A stretch of 61,089 bases of DNA from Clostridia bacterium (GCA_026415435.1 JAOAHC010000045.1:1-61089); one strand, 5' to 3'; positions 38,351-48,146 are shown, numbered from the stretch's first letter. The notes: generated by a model from the sequence alone, not told the origin. Program-made: numbers and translations.

Positions 38351-38845
38351 CTAATCACCACCTTTATTACCAAATATACCTAGAGCACTAGTTACACTTA
38401 AAATAGTTATGTATTCATTTATTTTATCTTGTCTTGATTTTCTTAGAAAAGGCTTTAAAGAAAGAAGTAAATTTTTTCTTGGATCTGATCTGTTCATTGA
38501 ACTCATAATTTTTTGCATCTTCATTATAGTATTAATATCAATATTAGGTGAATCTGAAACAGGTTCTGAATTTTTTTGATTTGAATTATTATTTCCAAAA
38601 ATTCCTGATAAATTAAGATTTCCTAATATTGAGGAAAGACCGGAAAAATCTAAATTTCCGCCTGAAGTGCTTGAGTTAGAGTTATTAACTACATTTTTTT
38701 CATAATTATTTTTTAAATCATTTGTTCCTTGAGTATTGTTTTCATTGGGTATGTTTTCATTACTAAGCTTATTTTGTATATTCTGTATTAGTTCAAATAA
38801 ATTACTAGTTCCTGAGTTGTTAGAATCTGATGAATTTGACTCCAT
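38351..38845 (-). CDS. Asn/Ser-rich protein of unknown function
   Basis: 164 residues. The N-terminal 100 are low-complexity Asn/Ser/Gly, with the segment LDFSGLSSILGNLNLSGIFG. The C-terminus is basic and helical (DPRKNLLLSLKPFLRKSRQD) and ends GIFGNKGGD. The low-complexity half suggests a surface, coat or disordered scaffold protein. Central member of a three-gene operon (20-bp gap before, 1-bp gap after). Confidence 0.65.
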   Translation of the reverse strand: MESNSSDSNNSGTSNLFELIQNIQNKLSNENIPNENNTQGTNDLKNNYEKNVVNNSNSSTSGGNLDFSGLSSILGNLNLSGIFGNNNSNQKNSEPVSDSPNIDINTIMKMQKIMSSMNRSDPRKNLLLSLKPFLRKSRQDKINEYITILSVTSALGIFGNKGGD

Positions 38846-38865
38846 AATACTAACCTCTATGTATA

Positions 38866-39081
38866 TTAATTAATAGGGGAATCGCCTTTTGGATTGTTTG
38901 TATTATTTGCAGGATTACTAGTAGCGCTTCTGTTACCATTTGAACCATTACTTAAAAGACCCATTAGATTGTTTAGATCCTCTTTTGACATGTTATTTAC
39001 CATTTTACTCACTTGTTCTATTTTGCTCTTATCAACTCCTGATAAAAGTTCCATTAGTTTAGAATTAAATATATTACTCAT
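38866..39081 (-). CDS. small Asn/Ser-rich protein of unknown function
   Basis: 71 residues: an N-terminal helical part (KLMELLSGVDKSKIEQVSKM) and a Gly/Ser/Asn tail. It shares the LLSG and NLMGLLSN style of its neighbours, so the three genes may have a common origin. First gene of the minus-strand operon; divergent from the VirB4/Tad operon with only 88 bp between, so the two probably share regulation. Confidence 0.6.
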   Translation of the reverse strand: MSNIFNSKLMELLSGVDKSKIEQVSKMVNNMSKEDLNNLMGLLSNGSNGNRSATSNPANNTNNPKGDSPIN

Positions 39082-39169
39082 AAAAAATCCTCTCCTTTTT
39101 TGATATAGTAAATTATATGCTGTAAGGTATTTTTATGTGACATATATAATAGATTTTTTGGAGGAAATA

Positions 39170-39748
39170 ATGTTAAGAATAATAAAAAATACAAAATTTA
39201 AAAAATATGGCAATATAGATAGTATATATGATATTGTGAGATTAGAAAATGATCACATTATTATAGATACAAAAAACAAAAGAAAAGTAATCATTTATGA
39301 AATTATTCCTGTGAATATACTAGAGAAAAACATTGATATAAGAACAAAAGTAATCACAAAATACATCCAATTCTTAAGAAATATTGATATGAGATTTCAA
39401 ATATTAATTAGAAATGAACAAATAGAGATACAAAATTATTATGATATAGATTTGCAAAATATAGTTGTTAATGAGAAAACAAAACTAATATATAAAGAGT
39501 ATATTGAAGATATGATAAAAATATTAAGAGAAGAACAAATATATATATCTAAATATTATTTAATAGTTTCACTGAATATGAAGAATGAAACAAATATTTT
39601 ACAAGTGGATGAATGTATATATCTTCTTGAGCAAACAGGATGCATAGTAAGAAAAATGGAGTGTATAAAACAAATAAAAAAATTTCTATATGGGTGTATA
39701 AATAAAGTTAGAGGAGGAGAATTTTTTAATGAAAGAAATACTACCTAG
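39170..39748 (+). CDS. VirB4 N-terminal-domain-like protein
   Basis: 192 residues. The pattern DHIIIDTKNKRKVIIYEIIPVNI followed by ITKYIQFLRNIDMRFQILIR resembles the N-terminal beta domain of VirB4/TraE-type ATPases of Gram-positive conjugation, here as a separate protein. ATG 39170 follows GGAGG. It overlaps the ATPase gene by 20 bp, so both are made together. Assigned by motif resemblance only. Confidence 0.55.
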   Translation: MLRIIKNTKFKKYGNIDSIYDIVRLENDHIIIDTKNKRKVIIYEIIPVNILEKNIDIRTKVITKYIQFLRNIDMRFQILIRNEQIEIQNYYDIDLQNIVVNEKTKLIYKEYIEDMIKILREEQIYISKYYLIVSLNMKNETNILQVDECIYLLEQTGCIVRKMECIKQIKKFLYGCINKVRGGEFFNERNTT

Positions 39749-41555
39749 ATACATTAATAATGAGATTAGGTACCTACAAATAGATGATAAATATATACTA
39801 ACTCTTATAATAATTGATTATCCTAAATATTCAGAATTTTTAGAAATAATAGAAAGTTTTCCAAAAAATATAGAATATGATTTAAGTATATATATTGATA
39901 AACAGGATACTGCTCAAGTATTGAAAGAAATTACTCAAAATATATCACTAACTCTTTCAGAAATTAAAACAATAAGTAGAAATCAATTGGATATAGACAT
40001 TCTAAATAAAACTCAAGATGACGCAAAAAAATTGAGACATGAAATACAAATTAATAATGAAGAAATATATAATATTCATGTTTTTCTTACAATATATTGT
40101 GAGGGTTCATGCAGTAAAGAGTATATAATAAATAAACTTAGAAAACTTGAAAGCCATTTATATTCTAAACAGATAATAGCCTATCCAACTAATTTTAGAC
40201 AGTTAGATAGCTATTTAAAGACCTTACCACTAGCTGCTAATGTAAGATCTTTTAAAGAATTTGGCTATAGAAATTTTACAACAAGTTTACTAGCTAATAT
40301 GTTTCCATTTTATACAACCAGTATATTTGATATAAATGGGGTAATCTTTGGGAAAAGTGTGGAAGAAAACAAGTTATTCCATGTAGATGTTTTTGATAGC
40401 AAGTATAATAATGCAAATATGTGTATATTTGGATCTAGTGGATCTGGAAAATCATATTTTACCAAGCTAAATATAATAAGACAACATATGAGAGGTACTT
40501 CCCAATACATTTTTGATCCAGAAAATGAATATGAAAATATAATAAATAGGCTCGGTGGAGAATACATTAAGTATGGAGAGAACTCTTCTAAATTCATTAA
40601 TATATTTGATATCAATGAATTTGAAATATATAAATACAAGAATAATTTATACGATATGAAAATCATGAGTATTGTTGAATTTTTAAATGATTTGGGTGAA
40701 TTTACAGATTATCAAAAGGTTATACTAAAAGAAGCAATTTGTAATGCATATTGTAAATTTGATATAAATAAAAACGTGGATAGTGTGTATGAGATTTGTG
40801 ACAATAACAATATATATGTGGATAAAAAGTATAAAACTACACCTATTTTGGAAGATGTAAGAAAAGAGCTCATAAATTTACTTAAGAAGTCAAAGTTTCA
40901 AAAAGTAAATAGTAATATTGAGAATATAGAGCATACTCTGGATATATTTGAAAGAAAAATAATGAATAAATATGAATTTTTAAATCATAAAACAAATATT
41001 GATGTTAAAAATAAATTAGTTTGTTTTAGTATGTATAACTTAGATAATGATATTGGAGGGAAAATAATTAAATATACTATAGAAAATATAGAAAATAAAC
41101 TAAAATATTTTAAAGATAATGGTAAAGAAAAGGAACAAAAAACTATTATATATATAGATGAGGTCTGGAAATATATAGGACAAGCATCAAATAATATGTT
41201 TTCTAATACATTATTTAGAGTATACAAGACAATAAGAAAATTAAATGGTAGTATTGTAACAGTAACACAGGATATTGTAGATTTATTTAAGCATGAAAAT
41301 GGAATATATGGTAAAAGCATAATAAATAATTCTAATTTTAAGTTTTTCTTTAAATTAGAATATTTGGAATTTGAATTTCTTAAAAATATGGGTGAAATTA
41401 ATGTATTAAATATAGATAATATTATGCGACTTAATAAAGGACAAGCTATTTTGAGTCTAAATAATTCCAACATTAAAATTAATATAAAAGCAAGTAAATT
41501 AGAAAATAGTTTAATACAAGGAGGCATAGATGAATATTGTAATTGCAATGGATAA
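39729..41555 (+). CDS. VirB4/TraC-type secretion ATPase
   Basis: 608 residues. N-terminal VirB4-like region, then the ATPase core: Walker A IFGSSGSGKSYFTK (near 237), YIFDPENEYENI after it, Walker B IIYIDEVWKYIG (near 477), and the VTQDIVDLF motif. ATPases of this group energise type IV secretion and conjugative transfer. No relaxase, coupling protein or VirB6/VirB8 gene is nearby; the following genes are of Tad type instead. It overlaps the next gene by 26 bp. Confidence 0.85.
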   Translation: MKEILPRYINNEIRYLQIDDKYILTLIIIDYPKYSEFLEIIESFPKNIEYDLSIYIDKQDTAQVLKEITQNISLTLSEIKTISRNQLDIDILNKTQDDAKKLRHEIQINNEEIYNIHVFLTIYCEGSCSKEYIINKLRKLESHLYSKQIIAYPTNFRQLDSYLKTLPLAANVRSFKEFGYRNFTTSLLANMFPFYTTSIFDINGVIFGKSVEENKLFHVDVFDSKYNNANMCIFGSSGSGKSYFTKLNIIRQHMRGTSQYIFDPENEYENIINRLGGEYIKYGENSSKFINIFDINEFEIYKYKNNLYDMKIMSIVEFLNDLGEFTDYQKVILKEAICNAYCKFDINKNVDSVYEICDNNNIYVDKKYKTTPILEDVRKELINLLKKSKFQKVNSNIENIEHTLDIFERKIMNKYEFLNHKTNIDVKNKLVCFSMYNLDNDIGGKIIKYTIENIENKLKYFKDNGKEKEQKTIIYIDEVWKYIGQASNNMFSNTLFRVYKTIRKLNGSIVTVTQDIVDLFKHENGIYGKSIINNSNFKFFFKLEYLEFEFLKNMGEINVLNIDNIMRLNKGQAILSLNNSNIKINIKASKLENSLIQGGIDEYCNCNG

Positions 41556-42771
41556 TTTAAAATTAAAAAATGAATTAGAAATAGTATATAGTGAAGAAAT
41601 GTATAACCATGATATTAATTACATGGAGGGTGTAATAGAATATTTAAGTAAGACTAAAACGACATTAAAGAGGGTACTAATAACCAAGGATAGTTTACAA
41701 GGTAATTTAATAAAAGAGATGTATATAAAACAAATTAAACTTGCAGATAGTAACGTAAAAGTAATACTCTTTGTTAAGGAATTAACTGATAAGTACAAAG
41801 AATTCTTATTTGCAAATGAAATTTTTAGCATTATAGAAGGGGATGTAATAAATATAGAAAAACTTATAGAATGCATCGATGAAGATTCTAAAGTTATTTA
41901 CAAATATATAGATGATGCTAAAAAAAATAGTAATGAATATCTTATGAAAGTAAAAAATCAAGTTATAACAAAACAATTCATTTCTATATTTGGAACTAGT
42001 GGTTCTGGAAAGTCATATGTCTCTAGTATATTATCAGAAAAAATTAGTGAGGATTTAAAAATAAATGTAGCTTTATTAGATATGGATCTTCAAAATCCAG
42101 CCATAGATATTTTAAATAATTTAGATTTTTCCAACAATTCATTATCTGAATTAGTAGATAATATAGATAAAAATATTAAAATAGAATCAGAGATAACTAG
42201 TATAATGAAGAGAAGAAATAAGAATATATCATATATGACTAATAACAGTGCAATATATGAGTATCAAAACAAACTAAATAAATCTTATTATGAGAGAATT
42301 TATGATTGCTGTAAAAATAATTATGATTATATTCTTGTTGATTTACCTTCATCACCTTTTATAGATGTTGTAAAGTATACTCTTAGTATATCCACAAAGA
42401 TATTCTTTGTAGTAAATCCAAATTATATTAGTATAAGGCAGGCAGTAAAATATCTAGATTTAATAACAAAATTATGGTCTATTTCTAAAGAAAAAATATG
42501 TATTATTATAAATAAAATACAAAAGGGATCTCTAGATAATTTACAAATTAAATCTTTACTAGGAAATTATACTCTAATTACTAATATTTATTTTAATTAT
42601 AGCTTGGAAGAATATATAAATGGAGCAAGAAGCAGTATGATATATAACCTAGATCTAGATAAACTATATAAGGAAATAGACGTTAAAGTAGACAATAGCA
42701 ATAAAACTATTGCTAGAAATATTTTATTTTCTAAAATAATTAATAGATGTGGCAAAGTTGGTGTGAAATGA
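41530..42771 (+). CDS. TadZ/CpaE-like MinD-family ATPase
   Basis: 413 residues. The N-terminal 125 look like an atypical receiver domain (IVIAMDNLKLKNELEIVY). The P-loop domain has FGTSGSGKSYVSSILSE near 154, LLDMDLQNPAIDI and YILVDLPSSPF. The Lys of the deviant Walker A motif is replaced by Thr, as happens in TadZ proteins. TadZ proteins localise Tad pilus machinery to a pole. GGAGG precedes ATG 41530 within the upstream gene. Confidence 0.75.
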   Translation: MNIVIAMDNLKLKNELEIVYSEEMYNHDINYMEGVIEYLSKTKTTLKRVLITKDSLQGNLIKEMYIKQIKLADSNVKVILFVKELTDKYKEFLFANEIFSIIEGDVINIEKLIECIDEDSKVIYKYIDDAKKNSNEYLMKVKNQVITKQFISIFGTSGSGKSYVSSILSEKISEDLKINVALLDMDLQNPAIDILNNLDFSNNSLSELVDNIDKNIKIESEITSIMKRRNKNISYMTNNSAIYEYQNKLNKSYYERIYDCCKNNYDYILVDLPSSPFIDVVKYTLSISTKIFFVVNPNYISIRQAVKYLDLITKLWSISKEKICIIINKIQKGSLDNLQIKSLLGNYTLITNIYFNYSLEEYINGARSSMIYNLDLDKLYKEIDVKVDNSNKTIARNILFSKIINRCGKVGVK

Positions 42772-44033
42772 TTTTAAACCCTTATGAAAAAGAATTAAAA
42801 GAAGTGGATAAATATTTGTATAAAAATGAAAACAATAAATATAATAAGAAAAATATTCTAGATATTCAGAAATACATTGTTGATAACTATATTGAGTATA
42901 TTAAACTAGAAAATTATGAATTAATACGTAAAAAGATAGAGGAATATATATATAGAAATAATAAGAATGCAGATAAAGAGGATATAGATAAGATAAAAGA
43001 ATTGATAATAAATAAAATGTTTGGATATCATATACTTCAAAAATATATTGATAATAAGAATATAAGTGATATAAGAGCGGTAAAATATGATTTAATATAT
43101 ATTAAGGAATATGGAAAATGGAAGAAAATAAATGAAAGATTTGAAGATGAAGATGAATTTTATGAATATGTAAGATATTGTGTTTTAAAAAATAATGCAA
43201 ATATAAACTATGATAAACCAATAGTTATAGTAAGTGATAAAAAATATAATTTAAGGATAGAAGCTGGTATTTTTCCTGTAAATGCCAAATATCCAAGTCT
43301 TACAATAAGAATACATAGACACAATTTGGATATTACTTTAGAAACACTTTTTTTAAAACAAGATATGTTTAATGGGAATATATATAGTCTTTTAATAAAT
43401 ATAATTAAAAACGAGAAAAATATCATACTTTGTGGAAAAGGTGGCAGTGGTAAGACTAGCTTACTCAGGGCTTTAATTGATAAAATACCTGATGATAAAT
43501 CAATAGTATCTAACGAAGAAACAATTGAACTTTATATTGAAAATAAAAATATTATTCAAAGAGAGGCTCTTACAAATAGAGAAAAATCGAAACAGATAAG
43601 TTTAGATACCTTAGCTAGACATAGTTTAGTTATGGCGAGTGATGTTATAATAATTGGAGAGTTAAAATCAGACGAAAGTTCAGTTTTTTTCGATAGTTTA
43701 GCTACAGGTCATATGGGTATTACCACTCTACATTGTAATAGTGTATATACTTCAATCGATAGATTAAATTTACTTATAAAAAAAGATGTGAAATATCAGC
43801 AATACAAAGAAGAATATATAAATAAAATATTAGCTAGCAATATAGATTATATTGTTTTTTTGAAAGATTACAAAATAAATCAAATAGCATATGTAGAGTT
43901 TAATAATGAATTGCAAAAAGTAGAAATAAATATAATTTATGAATATAAAAAATTAGATAATAATGATCAAAAATATTTAATAAATAATATAGGAATATTC
44001 GAAAAAAGTTATAATAAGGAAAGTGACATATGA
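42768..44033 (+). CDS. CpaF/TadA-type secretion ATPase
   Basis: 421 residues of the VirB11/GspE superfamily, CpaF branch. N-terminal domain to about 180, then RIHRHNLDITLETLF, Walker A LCGKGGSGKTSLLRAL (near 224), an Asp-box-like SNEETIELYI, Walker B VIIIGELKSDESSVFF, and the His box TGHMGITTLHCNS. The motor of Tad pili and related systems. It overlaps both neighbours by 4 bp. Confidence 0.88.
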   Translation: MILNPYEKELKEVDKYLYKNENNKYNKKNILDIQKYIVDNYIEYIKLENYELIRKKIEEYIYRNNKNADKEDIDKIKELIINKMFGYHILQKYIDNKNISDIRAVKYDLIYIKEYGKWKKINERFEDEDEFYEYVRYCVLKNNANINYDKPIVIVSDKKYNLRIEAGIFPVNAKYPSLTIRIHRHNLDITLETLFLKQDMFNGNIYSLLINIIKNEKNIILCGKGGSGKTSLLRALIDKIPDDKSIVSNEETIELYIENKNIIQREALTNREKSKQISLDTLARHSLVMASDVIIIGELKSDESSVFFDSLATGHMGITTLHCNSVYTSIDRLNLLIKKDVKYQQYKEEYINKILASNIDYIVFLKDYKINQIAYVEFNNELQKVEINIIYEYKKLDNNDQKYLINNIGIFEKSYNKESDI

Positions 44034-44938
44034 ATGCTGAGGAGTTGGTAAATTTTATTATTATTTTAATTAATATAATAATAGTAAATTTAATTTTAAA
44101 CTGTATATTTTATTTATATAAGCTCAAATTTAATAAATTAAGTACTATAACAAAAAACAAATCTTTAAATGTAAATCTTCTTCAAAGAGTAAGAATGTTA
44201 ATGATAGAACTAAAAAACATAAAAACTATTAAAGATAATAAAAATATAAAATTAATATTAATTCTGATTGTTTCTATAATTTTATCGATAACCGTTTTTT
44301 CTATATCTTACTATATTTTAAAAATTAAATCTACTTCAGTTATATTATCAATTTTCTTCTCTATAATTCCATACTTGTTAACTAAATACTTAATCTACTT
44401 AAAAAGAAACAATATTCTTAGAAAATTTCCAATATACATAATTAATTTAAAAAATTTTACTGAAGTAAATAATAATATAGTAACAGCTATAAAGAATGTA
44501 GATGCAGATGAGTCTTTTAAACTATATATTGATATTTTCAATATTTCAGTTGAAAAAGGTATTAGTGTTTATGACTCTTTTGAAAGATTAAAAAATAATA
44601 TAAATATAAAGAAAATTGGAGAATTTATTTCAGTATTACAATTTTGTTATATATACGGAGGAGATTATAATAGAGTCTTGGACAAGTATAGTAAAATTTT
44701 AATTCATACAATAAATCACAAAGAAACAGAAAGACAACAAATTTTTAGTTCAAAAGCTGCAATACTCCTTTTAACAGCTATAAACATATATATTTTTTAT
44801 ATTTTTATATTTAATAATATCGACTATTATAATATTTTTACTAAAACTTCTGTTGGAGTTATACTTTTAAACATCAACTTAATATCTTATATACTAATAT
44901 TTTTTATATTAATAAAAATAAATAAAATGGAGGAATAA
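44030..44938 (+). CDS. TadB/TadC-like inner membrane platform protein
   Basis: 302 residues. Membrane segments near 8-29, 73-95, 100-120, 247-268 and 275-296, with a cytoplasmic helical domain (about 130-240) such as VEKGISVYDSFERLKNN. This is the type II secretion F-domain layout with only one F-domain, as in TadB or TadC. A normal Tad system has two such genes; only one is seen. Weak sequence motifs, so the call rests on topology and on its place after cpaF. Confidence 0.65.
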   Translation: MNAEELVNFIIILINIIIVNLILNCIFYLYKLKFNKLSTITKNKSLNVNLLQRVRMLMIELKNIKTIKDNKNIKLILILIVSIILSITVFSISYYILKIKSTSVILSIFFSIIPYLLTKYLIYLKRNNILRKFPIYIINLKNFTEVNNNIVTAIKNVDADESFKLYIDIFNISVEKGISVYDSFERLKNNINIKKIGEFISVLQFCYIYGGDYNRVLDKYSKILIHTINHKETERQQIFSSKAAILLLTAINIYIFYIFIFNNIDYYNIFTKTSVGVILLNINLISYILIFFILIKINKMEE

Positions 44939-44940
44939 AA

Positions 44941-45687
44941 ATGGAAATGATATTAAATACAGAAAAAATCAAACAAGTTAATGATAAAAACTTGGAGGAA
45001 TTACATTTAGATAAAGAAATAGAGATATCTTCAAGTAAGACAGAATTAGAAAAGAGCATTAATAATATTTTAGATAAAGGAACAGATTATATAATAAAAG
45101 CAATGCCAATACATAATGGTCTTAAAGAGATATTGATTGATGTTAAGAAATCTCTTAAAACCAAAGATTTTAAGGAGATTATTAAGACGGCCTTAAATAG
45201 TAGTATTAGAGAGGGACTTGAAATACTAGGTACACCAATAAATGTATTAAATGATATTAAAACATTAAAAGATGCTGCTATTAAAGGTGGATTAAAACAG
45301 GCACTAATCGCTGGAATAGATATAGTATCTAATAAATATATAAACGGAAATTTAATGGGAGATTTAATAAAAGAATTCTTTAATAAAACCAAATCTTTTA
45401 TACAAAGTAATATGTTTTTAATTAAATTAGATTCGGGAATAAATAAAATAATTGATAAAACAAAAGATTTTAAAAAGCTATGTGAAAGTTGGTATAATGC
45501 ATATGATAAATTAGATATTGAAAATATAAATGATATAGCTAAAAAACTAAATCATAATAGAAGAATTAACTATACGGATGATGAAGGGATAAAACAAAAT
45601 AAGATTATTCAAAATATGACATCACTTATCAATGTAAAAAAAGATAAATTATCTCAAATGCAGTTGCAAATATGTAATGACTTGTAG
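44941..45687 (+). CDS. helical protein at the end of the VirB4/Tad operon
   Basis: 248 residues, not recognised. No signal peptide. Amphipathic helices predominate, with a central Gly/Ala-rich region (AAIKGGLKQALIAGIDIVSN, about 115-135) and a Lys-rich C-terminal part. The ribosome site GGAGG is 7 bp before the ATG. As the last gene of the operon it could be a substrate, chaperone or regulator. No pilin-like sequence is present in it. Confidence 0.65.
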   Translation: MEMILNTEKIKQVNDKNLEELHLDKEIEISSSKTELEKSINNILDKGTDYIIKAMPIHNGLKEILIDVKKSLKTKDFKEIIKTALNSSIREGLEILGTPINVLNDIKTLKDAAIKGGLKQALIAGIDIVSNKYINGNLMGDLIKEFFNKTKSFIQSNMFLIKLDSGINKIIDKTKDFKKLCESWYNAYDKLDIENINDIAKKLNHNRRINYTDDEGIKQNKIIQNMTSLINVKKDKLSQMQLQICNDL

Positions 45688-45738
45688 TATAATATATTTA
45701 AATTTTAACAAATGATAAATATAAAGGAGTTCACTAAA

Positions 45739-47028
45739 ATGAGAAGAAATATTAATAATAATGATGATTCACAAGATCAAATAAAATCAAAAAATAATAA
45801 AAAAAAGAGATCTATAATAATAATGCTTTTGTGGCTAGTTATTTGCATGGTTATATATTATCAAGTATTTATGATTGCACAATATACGTTAGGAAAAACA
45901 GATAAAGAGAATGTATGGCTATACAATAGTGTAAGTAGACTTTTCAAAAAATTCTCTACAGAAAAAATAGATGAAGCCATAAAAGAAGAATATAGTTTAA
46001 AACTAGCTGCATTGGGTGATATATATACTACTCAAACCTCTCTTGCTAATGTTAAAAGTGGAAGCACATATAATTTTACTTCAAAAGTAGAAAATATAAA
46101 AAAATTTTTAACAGGATATGATGTGGTTTTAGCAAGTTTAAATACGCCAATTGCATCTAATACTTTGGGATATAGTAGTAAAACAGTATATAATAGTCCA
46201 AAAAGCCTATTAGACATGTTAAAAACAATTGGTGTTACCACAGTTGCAACAGCAAATAACCATATTTATGATAAATCTGAAAAAGGAATTCAAGGAACAA
46301 TAGATTCTTTAAAGGAATTACAGATTAATCAAATAGGAATTAATTCGAGTAGTACAAGAGAGAAACCACTAGTTATTGAAAAAAACAATATAAAAATTGG
46401 CGTGTTATCTTATGCTACTAGCTCAAAAGTATCTATTGCAAAAGCAAAAGAATACATGGTAAATATTCTGGACGAAAAGACTTTAAAAGAGGATATCTCT
46501 TATCTAAAAACTCAAAAAGTAGACTTTATAATTTCATATTTAAATATACCAAATGAGGAATCTTCACTTATAACTAGTGATCAAAAAACTAATGTTGAAC
46601 TACTTTTTGAAAATGGAGTTAATGTTGTATTTGGGACAGGATCGTTAGTGATTCAAGATGATTATGAAGATCTTTACGAAACTAGTAATGGTGCCAAAAG
46701 TCACGTATATTCAATCTATTCTTTAGGTGATTTTATTGGAGCAAATGACACGGATGACAAAAACTTAAGTTTAGTAGGTAATATTAATTTTACTAAAAAA
46801 GTTGAAAAAGATAAAAATGGAACAGTAAATGAAGCTAAGACTCAAGTTGATATGTTAGTTGAAAAACCACTTGCGTTATGGACAAAAATTGAAAAAAATA
46901 AATCTACAACAATATATGAGGTGGATTCAGAAGTTAAAAATTATGATGAAAATAATTCAAATTTAACATCAAAAGAGTATAATAATTTAAAAACAATACA
47001 AACAAAAATAGATGAAATGTATAAATAA
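45739..47028 (+). CDS. CapA-like (PGA_cap) membrane-anchored protein, degenerate
   Basis: 429 residues: cytoplasmic basic start, one membrane helix (about 26-48), then an extracytoplasmic PGA_cap metallophosphatase-like domain. The first motif LAALGDIYTT and the NNH motif ATANNHIYDKSEKG are kept. The later metal-binding histidines are gone: the position of His-Trp-Gly reads YLNIPNEE and that of GHHPH reads FGTGSLVI. It is probably a non-catalytic relative of capsule protein CapA. ATG 45739 (AAGGAG nine bases upstream) is preferred over 45712. Confidence 0.8.
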   Translation: MRRNINNNDDSQDQIKSKNNKKKRSIIIMLLWLVICMVIYYQVFMIAQYTLGKTDKENVWLYNSVSRLFKKFSTEKIDEAIKEEYSLKLAALGDIYTTQTSLANVKSGSTYNFTSKVENIKKFLTGYDVVLASLNTPIASNTLGYSSKTVYNSPKSLLDMLKTIGVTTVATANNHIYDKSEKGIQGTIDSLKELQINQIGINSSSTREKPLVIEKNNIKIGVLSYATSSKVSIAKAKEYMVNILDEKTLKEDISYLKTQKVDFIISYLNIPNEESSLITSDQKTNVELLFENGVNVVFGTGSLVIQDDYEDLYETSNGAKSHVYSIYSLGDFIGANDTDDKNLSLVGNINFTKKVEKDKNGTVNEAKTQVDMLVEKPLALWTKIEKNKSTTIYEVDSEVKNYDENNSNLTSKEYNNLKTIQTKIDEMYK

Positions 47029-47034
47029 AATAAT

Positions 47035-47066
47035 AAAAAATGCTAATTTAATATTGGCATTTTTTA
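47035..47066 (+). terminator. terminator after the CapA-like gene
   Basis: AAAAAATGC / GCATTTTTT stem, 6 bp beyond the stop. Confidence 0.75.
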
Positions 47067-47117
47067 TTATATAATGTATAATAGGTCTATATTTAATATA
47101 TGAAAGAGGGGTACGTT

Positions 47118-47456
47118 ATGAATTTTTATGATAAAATACATGAGTTAGTTAGAAGTTTTAAAGAAACAGAAGAATATAACAAATATACTGAATTAAAAGA
47201 TAAAATAAAACAAAATGAAAATACCTATTCAATGCTTAGAGATTTCAAAGAAAAGCAAAAGCAAACACAAATAGAGTATATTAATACAGGAAAATTAAAT
47301 GAAGATTCTCAAAGAGAGTTGCAAAATATGTATATTAGCCTTATAGCTAATGAGGATATAAAGAAATTATTTGAGTACGAAATTAAATTAGACGTCTTAC
47401 TTGCTGATATGCAAAAAATAGTTGCTGAAGGCATAAAGGAGATAATTGAGTTTTAA
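47118..47456 (+). CDS. YlbF family protein
   Basis: 112 residues, a helical YlbF/YmcA-type protein (DKIHELVRSFKETEEYNKY at the start and NEDIKKLFEYEIKLDVLLAD near the end). In Bacillus YlbF, YmcA and YaaT form a complex that works with RNase Y and promotes Spo0A activation. ATG 47118 is chosen, with GAGGGG upstream. The stop overlaps the next start (TAATG). Confidence 0.85.
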   Translation: MNFYDKIHELVRSFKETEEYNKYTELKDKIKQNENTYSMLRDFKEKQKQTQIEYINTGKLNEDSQRELQNMYISLIANEDIKKLFEYEIKLDVLLADMQKIVAEGIKEIIEF

Positions 47457-48085
47457 TGAAAATATTAGAAAGAATAAACTTGTTTAGTGAAAATAATCCT
47501 AAAAATAGCAAAATTAAAAAAATAATTGATAAGCTTCCTGATAATATTACAATAACAAAGGAAATGCTTACCATGCTAGGAAACTCAACCACTAACGTTA
47601 TAATAGATAATGATTTTAAAAATAGTTATTATGTATTTATGAATGATAAAATATATCTTTCTAATAAAGAAAACAACAAATATACTAGAGTTTGTCTGAT
47701 TGCACATGAATGTGTGCATTCTATCCAAAACAAAATATTGCAATGGTTTAACTTTATACTGTCAAATTTAGAACTATTAGCCTTTTTTTTGTGTGCTGTA
47801 CTCATATTTTTCGATAAATCAAAAAACATATCCTTCTTGGTATATACATGCATCTGGGCTATATCAGTTCTAGTAAGATCTATCCTGGAAATACATGCAG
47901 TATATAAATCTATTTATTTATCAAAAAAGTATTTAGATATTAAAATAAGTAAAAATGACGCAAAAGATATAACAAATGTTTATAGTTATCAAGCAAAAGT
48001 CTTGTTTCCTTTGTTTTTTATATCTTTGTTTTATGCAAAAATGATTAGATTAGTAATCTTGACGACTATATTTAAGATATTTTAA
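47456..48085 (+). CDS. membrane zinc metallopeptidase-like protein (HExxH)
   Basis: 209 residues. A zinc motif IAHECVHSIQNK lies near 80, just before three hydrophobic segments (about 97-116, 122-142 and 180-205). A Glu in LEIHAVYKS may be the third ligand. The arrangement recalls YugP-type neutral zinc peptidases in which HExxH is followed by membrane helices, but similarity is limited. It overlaps ylbF, so the two are co-transcribed. Confidence 0.65.
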   Translation: MKILERINLFSENNPKNSKIKKIIDKLPDNITITKEMLTMLGNSTTNVIIDNDFKNSYYVFMNDKIYLSNKENNKYTRVCLIAHECVHSIQNKILQWFNFILSNLELLAFFLCAVLIFFDKSKNISFLVYTCIWAISVLVRSILEIHAVYKSIYLSKKYLDIKISKNDAKDITNVYSYQAKVLFPLFFISLFYAKMIRLVILTTIFKIF

Positions 48086-48146
48086 TAAATAAAATTTAAT
48101 ATCATTATATGATTTACTAAACATATACATATATAAGGTGATATAA

